Positions 57,749-64,000 of a DNA stretch of 64,000 bases are shown here, in pieces. The DNA lies in NCBI GenBank assembly GCA_027924585.1, contig BSBM01000440.1, positions 11,935,501 to 11,999,500 on the forward strand, given 5' to 3'. The notes beneath the pieces were generated by a model. It did no database searches, had not been told where the DNA came from, and was given only the letters and a program-made list of their open reading frames with translations. Origin of the DNA: Larix kaempferi (taxonomy: Eukaryota; Streptophyta; Pinopsida; Pinales; Pinaceae). A program made the translations under genes and the position numbers. The stretch's first letter is position 1, and each line of letters starts with the position of its first letter.

Positions 57749-58449
57749 TGTTGGCACAGGATAGATCCGCAGTAAGTGCGGAAGCCGACAGGCATGAAAG
57801 GGTCATTCTGCGGAAAAAAGAACTTTCGCCACTTTTTGCGGAAGCATAAGAGTTGTTAGATTCATCGAGTTGGTCATGTGGACCATTTTGTAATAAGATA
57901 AAAGCATATAAATAAAGCAAGATTGTAAGCCTAAAGTCATTGAAGTTTCAAAGATTAATCCTATCTTTTGGGTTTGGTTGTATTTGCGATAGGATGACTT
58001 GACTGTTTGTGCGAGGTTTGTTCCGCAGGTGTTGTTGAATGAATGAAGATGTCCGGTTATGAGTTCTATTATTGTGAAATAATGCAGTAATGAATAATGG
58101 GTTATGTGAATGCTTTCTGTTGATTAGTGCGAATATATGTTTCTATTGATTAGTGTGAGTATGTTGTAGAATATGCTCTGAATGTGTGTATTATGAATAA
58201 GATGCAAATAATTGGTTAATGGACTGTTATGAATGTTGTAATATCTGGTTAATGTGCACATATCCTCTTCACAACTGCGGAAGCTTGGTTCCAGCAGCCC
58301 TCTTATTCACCTTGGGTGAGACTGCACTTGCTTCGCAAATGTTGCTGGAAAGGGTTACACCTTTCCGGGTCGGTGTATAAGGGAGTTAGGTTGATAGTTT
58401 GTTGGCAACAATGTGGAGTGAACCCCTATTGATAGACTCTGCATCAACA
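57749..58449 (+). repeat. element F 5' LTR
   Basis: Inferred LTR of 701 bp from TGTTGGCACAGG to GCATCAACA. It contains a TATA box (TATAAATA at 57907-57914), and a GC-containing CCGCAG motif recurs. The end lies two bases before a tRNA-Glu-type primer site. The matching 3' LTR would be outside the window. Confidence 0.7.
57907..57914 (+). promoter_or_regulatory. TATA box of element F LTR
   Basis: TATAAATA within the LTR about 158 bp from its start, in the position expected for the U3 promoter. Confidence 0.6.
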
Positions 58450-58451
58450 AA

Positions 58452-58468
58452 TGGTTCTGTTGCCAGGA
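58452..58468 (+). other. element F primer-binding site (tRNA-Glu type)
   Basis: TGGTTCTGTTGCCAGGA matches the complement of the plant tRNA-Glu 3' end as I remember it, apart from two CpG-type changes. It differs from the Met-type sites used by B, C, G, E and the copia element. Confidence 0.65.
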
Positions 58469-59399
58469 CCCTAAGGAAGAAGAAAAGAGGATATTCTGTG
58501 GAACTCGACTAAACGAAAGATCCAAGAGTGGTTCGATAAGAAGGTGGAGGAATTCGCGGAAAGTGAGAAGCGAGATTCGAAGCAAACAACAACCAGTTGG
58601 TTATAAAGATACATCTACTCAGATATTCATGAAATCTTTTTCTGCGAATTCCCAGTGCTATTGCATGAGTGGCTAGCACAGTTGACGTTCCGCAAGAACC
58701 ACTATCAGAAGACTGAGCCAGACTGTTGGACTCCAGAGTTGGTGCGACAGTTGAAGCAAGTTGATAACAAGGTATCGTGAGCTGTTGATTTTTGGGTAGA
58801 CAGTATCCTCAAAGGGTATGTAATTGAGTTCGCGGTAGATACTATCAAGTCATTGAAACGATGCCGAAATAAATTTCTTCAGGGGAACAAGGGGAATATT
58901 TTTGTCATCATTAAAACTGTGGATTAAAATGTTGGTCTGTGAAAAAGGAATATTGAGGATGTCTTCTGATGAGTAGAAGAATCGGTGTGCGAAGGTGAAG
59001 GTATCGTATAAATGTGAGTCTGACGTAAAGATGTGGTAGATGGACATGAGCGACGACGAGTTTGAAAGGGAAGCTAACAAAGAGTGTGGTCTCTTGAGGA
59101 GTTGAGCTATATTCTGGCATCCTGAGAAGAAGAGGAGGACTGAGAGAGAGTCTTTTGAGAGGACCAGAATAGAGAACTGTAGAACAGGACCACATGAGAG
59201 AAAGTGACCTTATTGTGAAGGAGACGTCGACCAGGATACCCTAGAGGCAGAGGAAGGTCAGATCGTAAGTTACCACGTACCTTCGACCCTGCACAGTACT
59301 CCGAATTTTATAGGAAGAAATACAAACTATTCGTAGAGTTTCCCCATGTGAAGTGGAAAGAGTAGTGCTTCAGTAAATAACAATACTAGCAACGTTAGG

Positions 59400-59927
59400 A
59401 TGGCAGACGAGGAAAAGATTCCCACCTTTCAGGGGAATGGGAATGAGGATCTCGGACAATATTGGTTCGTATGCAAAGCAGTCTGGACCATGAAGCATGT
59501 CCGGGACGATGCTATAAAGATAGGATAGCTGGCGATGACTCTTAGGGGTCGGGCTTTAGACTGGTACATGAAATTTGTAAAGGTTCCGGTGGGAACATCA
59601 GCCAAAACGCTGGAGCAGATTAGGACTGCGATGATTGACGAATTTAAGAAACCAAAATCTGAGTCGCAATATGTCACTGAGCTTAAGGAGATTAAGCAAT
59701 TCCTGAATGAATCAGTGTGGGAATTTGATCAATGATATAAGACGCTAATAGCGAAAGTGAGATTTCCGATAAATGAGCTACAACACAAAGAATGGTTCAT
59801 CGCAAGACTGGTGTCGCATATCCGAGGGTCGTTGATGCAACAACAAGTTGTGACAAAGGTAGAAGCATTAGAAATCACAATGAAGCTAGAGGCTTCACCA
59901 ATCGTCGAAGCAAGAATGGGAATGGAT
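59400..59927 (+). pseudogene. element F gag, N-terminal part
   Basis: Starts at ATG 59400 as MADEEKIPTFQGNGNEDLGQ and continues in one frame: YWFVCKAVWTMKHVRDD, MTLRGRALDWYMKFVKVPVG, TLEQIRTAMIDEFKKPKSES, YVTELKEIKQFLNESVWEFD, LQHKEWFIARLVSHIRGSLM, EALEITMKLEASP. Two stops interrupt it, TAG near 59526 and TGA near 59733, where Gln and Arg codons would be expected. Element E is inserted after EARMGMD. The C-terminal part resumes at 62881. Confidence 0.88.
59923..59927. repeat. left target-site duplication of element E (TGGAT)
   Basis: TGGAT directly before TGTAAAATTAG; identical to 62881-62885. Confidence 0.93.
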
Positions 59928-60638
59928 TGTAAAATTAGTCACAACAGATCTATTGAACAAGTAAATCAATCACAATGATGTAAAACAATTTGGAGTAAAA
60001 ACTGTGCAAGAGAGATGCATCAGTGCTCTATAATCCAGAATGGTAGAATTACAATTCAATATTGTCACAATGAATGAGCAATTCGAATTAGCCAAGGAGG
60101 TCATTTGAATATATTGCATGGTGTAGCTTGGCTCCAACTAGGAGTCCTCATCATCAATAAGTGGTGGCCATCAATGCACAAGTCATTGTCAGCCAGGTGT
60201 CAAACTAAGTCTAACTGAGTCTAACTGAGTCTAACTGAGTGTAATAAGTGTAAGTGATGGTAATGGCACTAATGTAGGGATGGAGGCTCAGTGGAGGGTG
60301 CATGAGGGGTTAACTGCACCCAGAATAGGTATTCAAGTCTCATCGGAGGTCAATAAGAGTGATAAAAATAGTGAGGAGTCATTCTAGCCTCAAATAAAGG
60401 AAAGACAACTAGTTAATTGAAGTGAATTGTACTAGTAGGTGAGAAAAGGCGCCCTTCTCAAGTGGTGGGTGAGAAGTGGGCGCCTCCCTAACTAGGAGGG
60501 ATAAAGCAGAGTGGAAAGTGGCTCCCGGGTGCTGGCAAACTAGGGACTAGGTGCTGGAGGCATCAAACTGGTGACTGGGCAGCATGTGGATGCATGCATG
60601 CATGCAAAGCACATACTGAATGATGATATATCCTAACA
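59928..60638 (-). repeat. element E 3' LTR
   Basis: 711 bp, plus-strand ends TGTAAAATTAGTCAC and ATATCCTAACA. It has three tandem copies of GTCTAACTGA where the other LTR has one, which accounts for most of the length difference. It includes a TGCA-rich palindromic stretch near 60590-60606. Confidence 0.95.
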
Positions 60639-60646
60639 CCACCCCT
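60639..60646 (-). other. element E polypurine tract
   Basis: Minus strand AGGGGTGG immediately before the 3' LTR start TGTTAGG. Confidence 0.75.
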
Positions 60647-60832
60647 AGAACTATACTATGATGTAAAAAATAAAATGTAGGGTCCTGGTTAGTTAGACCA
60701 AAGGTCACCCCAATACAATAATAATCCAAATAAAGAACAGTCCATGAACCAATGAAATGGAGAAAACCTCATGGGAAACCCCCCCCCCTCAAAATGGACT
60801 GTAACACACCAAAAGATTTAACTGCCCCAAAC

Positions 60833-61867
60833 TCAAGTAGATATGTTTGGAGGTATCTTACTCTTGGGAGTAAATGGATCATGCTCTAAAAACATGTGCT
60901 TGAATTCTCCATCAGTGGATGAAAGCGAATGTGGAGACTTTATGAACTTGCTCTTCATACCGAAAATGGTGAGAACAAATCTGAAAATATGAGGATGATC
61001 CTGGAACCTGTGATTCGAACCAAGTGAGGTAGGAATAGCTTCAATCGGATCAAATAGATCTTGAAACTTGAACTTCTTATTAGTGGAAGTTAAATCAGCT
61101 CCAAGATTTGACAAATTGTTTCTTGAGATCTCCTTTGAACCAACAGGGGTGGGATCAAAACCAAAAAAAACAAAAATTGCATGAGAATTGAACTCAAGCG
61201 AATGGTAGTGCTCTTCATCTTGAGTAAAAATCCGAGAAACTATGCAAATGATAGAATAAAAGTTTATAGGAGGCATGCAATCAAGGAGGACAAATGCTTC
61301 ACCTCCAAAATCAGATTTTACCTCCAAAACATCAAGCAGATCATTATCCTATATGCCGACAAACTCATGTGAAAGAGAGGATTCAAGAACCTCTTCGGAA
61401 TCTAGAGTATGAGCTGGTTTTTCTTGCTCAAAATTCGAAATAGAAGACTTTGAGAGAATGAGTGTTGAATATACAGTTTCTTCTTCATCTTGAACAATGA
61501 ATGAGTCCAAGACATAATTGGAGAGAGCACATAAGGAGATCTCACTAGGCTTGTTCTCCAAAAGGATAGCATGATCCTCTTCTTCCTGATTTCCAAATTA
61601 TCTATTGAGTTGGGCCCATAGATCTCTTGTATTTTCAACAGTAGTACTAAGGTAGCACATACAAGGAGACATAGCAAGACATATTGTCCCAAAAGCTCTG
61701 TCACAATCATTAAGCCAATCATTGTCCTCTTCATCGAAATCAAAATCTCTTGTATTACCAATGAACATATCAAAAAGACATTGTCTCTTCAAGAATGCAA
61801 TCATCTTTGGTTTCCATTCATCATAGTTGAATGAAGTAAGAATATTTTGTGAAGAAGAATATTCCAT
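60833..61867 (-). pseudogene. element E gag-like fusion ORF
   Basis: One frame of about 345 codons from ATG at 61867 down to 60833, broken only by TAA at 61598-61600 and TAG at 61349-61351. The first ~90 residues are a copia-type gag N-terminus: FNYDEWKPKMIAFLKRQCLF, DNDWLNDCDRAFGTICLAMS and TVENTRDLWAQLNR. The remaining ~250 are acidic and unlike gag, with NKPSEISLCALSNYVLDSFI, VQDEEETVYSTLILSKSSIS, VKSDFGGEAFVLLDCMPPIN, LEFNSHAIFVFFGFDPTPVG, FQDLFDPIEAIP. I do not recognise this part, and there is no CCHC knuckle. A role in particle assembly is only a guess from the N-terminus. Confidence 0.7.
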
Positions 61868-62179
61868 CTCTGCATTAGCGAATGCAAATGGAGGAAGTAA
61901 GAAACCTGCAAATCACACACAAACAATAACCATTAGGTCGAACAATCCACCCTTTTAGAGTTGAATCACACCTGGGATTGGAGATCAAGCAAGCTTGAAG
62001 ATACAATGTATCATATCCAGGAATTCTGTGGAAAACTCAAGCTTCTGGAGTGGATTGGAGTGTATTTTCCAGCCTTGCATGCACATGAGATTTTGCATGC
62101 CAAAACTTCAGTAATTTTGAGCAAATTCACTCAATTCTTCATGTAACACCTGTAGGAGAGAGATATTGTCCCTACAATG

Positions 62180-62191
62180 GCTCTGATACCA
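62180..62191 (-). other. element E primer-binding site
   Basis: Minus strand TGGTATCAGAGC, an exact initiator-Met-type site directly adjacent to the 5' LTR. Confidence 0.95.
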
Positions 62192-62880
62192 TGTAAAATT
62201 AGTCACAGCAGATCTATTGAACAAGTAAATCAATCACAATGATAAAACAATTTGGAGTAAAAAATGTGCAAGAGAGATGCATCAGTGCTCTATAATCCAG
62301 AATGGTAGAATTACAATACAATACTGTCACAATGAATGAGAAATTCGAATTCGCCAAGGAGGTCATTCGAATATACTGCATGGTGTAGCTTGGCTCCAAC
62401 TAGGAGTCCTCATCATCAATTAGTGGTGGTCATCAATGCACAAGTCACTGTCAGCCAGGTGTCAAACTTAGTCTAACTGAGTGTAATAAGTGTAACTGAT
62501 GGTAATGGCACTAATGTAGGGATGGAGGCTTAGTGGAGGGCGCATGAGGGGTTAAATGCACTCAGAATAGGTAGTCAAGTCCCATCGGAGGTCAATCAGA
62601 GTGATAACAGCAGTGAGGAGTCAGTCTAGCCTCAAATCAAGGAAAGACAACTAGCTAACTGAAGTGAACTGGACTGGTAGGTGAGAAAAGGTGCCCTTCT
62701 CAAGTGGTGGGTGAGAAGTGGGCGCTTCCCTGACTAGGAGGGCTAAAATAGAATGGAAAGTGGCTCCCGGGTGCTGGCAGACTAGGGACTAGGTGCTGGA
62801 GGCATCAAACTGGTGACAGGGAAGCATGCAGATGCATGCATGCATGCAAAGTACATACTGAATGATGAGATATCCTAACA
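62192..62880 (-). repeat. element E 5' LTR
   Basis: 689 bp, plus-strand ends TGTAAAATTAGTCAC and ATATCCTAACA; direct copy of 59928-60638. Confidence 0.95.
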
Positions 62881-62885
62881 TGGAT
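62881..62885. repeat. right target-site duplication of element E (TGGAT)
   Basis: Identical to 59923-59927; its bases belong to F gag. Confidence 0.93.
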
Positions 62886-63958
62886 AGAGTTTAGGCATAG
62901 TTGGCCAATTTAACATTATTGCTGGAGGATATCAAGAAGGGCAAGGAAACCCGAGGAGATGTATGGTGCACTAGATGCAGAACTGAGGGGCACCATAAGG
63001 ACAATTGCCCAGAATACTTGCATGAGGGGGGACCAAACCCACTTCGCCAGGGAGGCATGCCATGGTGTACTGTCTGTCAGACCAGGGGGAATCGACCGGA
63101 TGAGTGCGTATATTTGCAAAAGATGGTATCGAAGCCAACAAATTTATATTGCAATATTTTTAGATCGGTTGGCCATGATGAGAAGGATTGCAGGGCCTAT
63201 GATTTGCTGCAAGAATGAATAGCTGACACATATTTCATGAAGGGAGAAGAACCACTTGTGGTACAACAAAAATCGCAGTATAGCCAGCCGCAGTAATGTG
63301 ACCAGGGTCACTATGGGCACCCGTAGTATCCACCACCATCGTATGGCCAACCGTAGTATGGGCAACCATAGTATGGGAAACCATAGTATCAACAATATGG
63401 ACCATCGCGCGGAGGTTTTGGGGGAGTATACCGTGGTGGCCGAGGGATGGGACATGGAGGTGCTGTTGGACACGGAAGAGGTCCAATAATCTGTTATAAT
63501 TGCGGGCAGTAGGGGCGCTACCAGAGAGACTGTCTGAATCCAACGCCATAATGTACATATTGCAGTGCTGCAGATCATAGTGTAGAGGACTGCCCCCAGC
63601 TCATTGCAAAATGGAGAACCAAGCATCCGCCCCAGAACCAGAACAATCAGAATGCACCATCAGCTGTACAGAGGATATCGACGGAAGCCAGAAGTAGCCA
63701 TGCGACGGTTGGCATAATAACAAGAGGAGGGGCGATGACAGGTAGCGAGAGGTTGCACCCCAATGTTAGACCAACACAAACACAGCGGAAGAAGGTCACC
63801 TTTGATGTCGATGCCGAAAGAGATGTCTTCTTAAAAGCACAGGAGGCAGTAAGGAATCATAGACAGTTACCTTTCGAGGAAGAAATCTATGATATGCCAC
63901 TGACATTTGATTCAACGAGGACACGAAGGAAGGAAAACGCACTGGAAGCCTTCTTATA
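62881..63958 (+). pseudogene. element F gag, C-terminal part with five zinc knuckles
   Basis: Resumes after element E with LANLTLLLEDIKKGKETRGD. Five knuckle-like modules follow: WCTRCRTEGHHKDNC, WCTVCQTRGNRPDEC (His replaced), YCNIFRSVGHDEKDC (second Cys replaced), CYNCGQ.GRYQRDC (His replaced, one stop) and CTYCSAADHSVEDC (intact C-x2-C-x4-H-x4-C). A Tyr-Gly-Gln-Pro repeat between modules 3 and 4 has TAG or TAA where Gln codons are expected. After the knuckles come KKVTFDVDAERDVFLKAQEA and LPFEEEIYDMPLTFDSTRTR, leading towards protease beyond the window. Roughly ten stops in total. Confidence 0.85.
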
Positions 63959-64000
63959 AAGTTGCCTGGACTTGGCCAAAGACACCGACGCACTAGAGGA

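Larger units (their letters stand above)
59928..62880 (-). mobile_element. element E: small non-autonomous LTR retrotransposon
   Basis: A 2.95-kb minus-strand element with 711- and 689-bp LTRs, a perfect TGGAT duplication, an exact Met-type primer site abutting the 5' LTR, and a purine tract. The 1.5-kb interior has one long gag-type frame and no protease, integrase, RT or RNase H, so it must have depended on another copia-type element for transposition. The LTRs are very similar, pointing to the youngest insertion of the right-hand stack. Confidence 0.93.
57749..64000 (+). mobile_element. Ty3/gypsy-type element F, continues past the window
   Basis: LTR, primer site, leader (58469-59399), gag with zinc knuckles, then off the right edge. 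It is inserted in the gag of G and is itself split by element E at 59928-62880. The gag type (RGRALDWYMKF, SESQYVTELKEI) is that of a gypsy lineage with multiple zinc knuckles. Confidence 0.8.

Overview
The window reads as nuclear DNA of a land plant with a large, repeat-dominated genome. It is AT-rich and holds plant-type Ty3/gypsy, Ty1/copia and L1-like LINE retrotransposons that use plant-style tRNA primer sites, plus decayed fragments of two plant-like host genes. The gag styles and nested layout fit a gymnosperm or another large-genome lineage, but that is a guess. I see no intact host gene, no rRNA or tRNA gene, and no prokaryotic feature.

Layout: (1) 425-4437 is a degenerate 17-bp minisatellite. 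(2) 4.4-25 kb is old AT-rich DNA with a short 5'-truncated LINE (5993-7379, perfect 18-bp target duplication), an SF3B3-like pseudogene (12301-12777), an uncharacterised repeat-type ORF (13.5-14.1 kb), a gypsy gag remnant (15.3-16.2 kb), a PDI-like first-exon fragment (17320), a hairpin array (19.2-19.4 kb), many short tandem duplications, and a LINE tail ending in a (CAT)n tract (24.4-25.0 kb). (3) 25131-30648 is a near-full-length but decayed L1-like LINE on the minus strand with a 16-bp target duplication. (4) 32.9-51.7 kb is a second minisatellite (29-bp and 10-bp units), split by a 15.8-kb gypsy element (B, minus strand, CATTG duplication). B holds a second gypsy element (C, plus strand), whose 5' LTR holds a third element (D). 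(5) 51.7-64 kb is a third gypsy element (G, plus). A copia element (ATTCA duplication) sits in its 5' LTR and gypsy element F sits in its gag. F's gag is in turn split by a small non-autonomous copia-type element (E, TGGAT duplication).

The most unusual object is D (38053-42933). It has two ~940-bp LTRs in inverted orientation, each followed inward by a primer-binding site, so it has two '5' ends' and no 3' end. Between the left LTR and a broken gag lies a 50-nt segment with the geometry of the 3' half of a mature tRNA (anticodon stem, variable loop, T arm, acceptor, CCA), resembling plant tRNA-Arg. The simplest reading is an aberrant reverse-transcription product: plus-strand strong-stop DNA copied half of its tRNA primer, switched template into gag, copied back to the 5' end, and the resulting palindromic-ended cDNA integrated.

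Relative order of events follows from nesting: the minisatellite came first, then B, then C, then D; separately G, then the copia element and F, then E. Almost all coding sequence is broken, often by stops that fit C-to-T decay of CAG, CGA or CAA codons.
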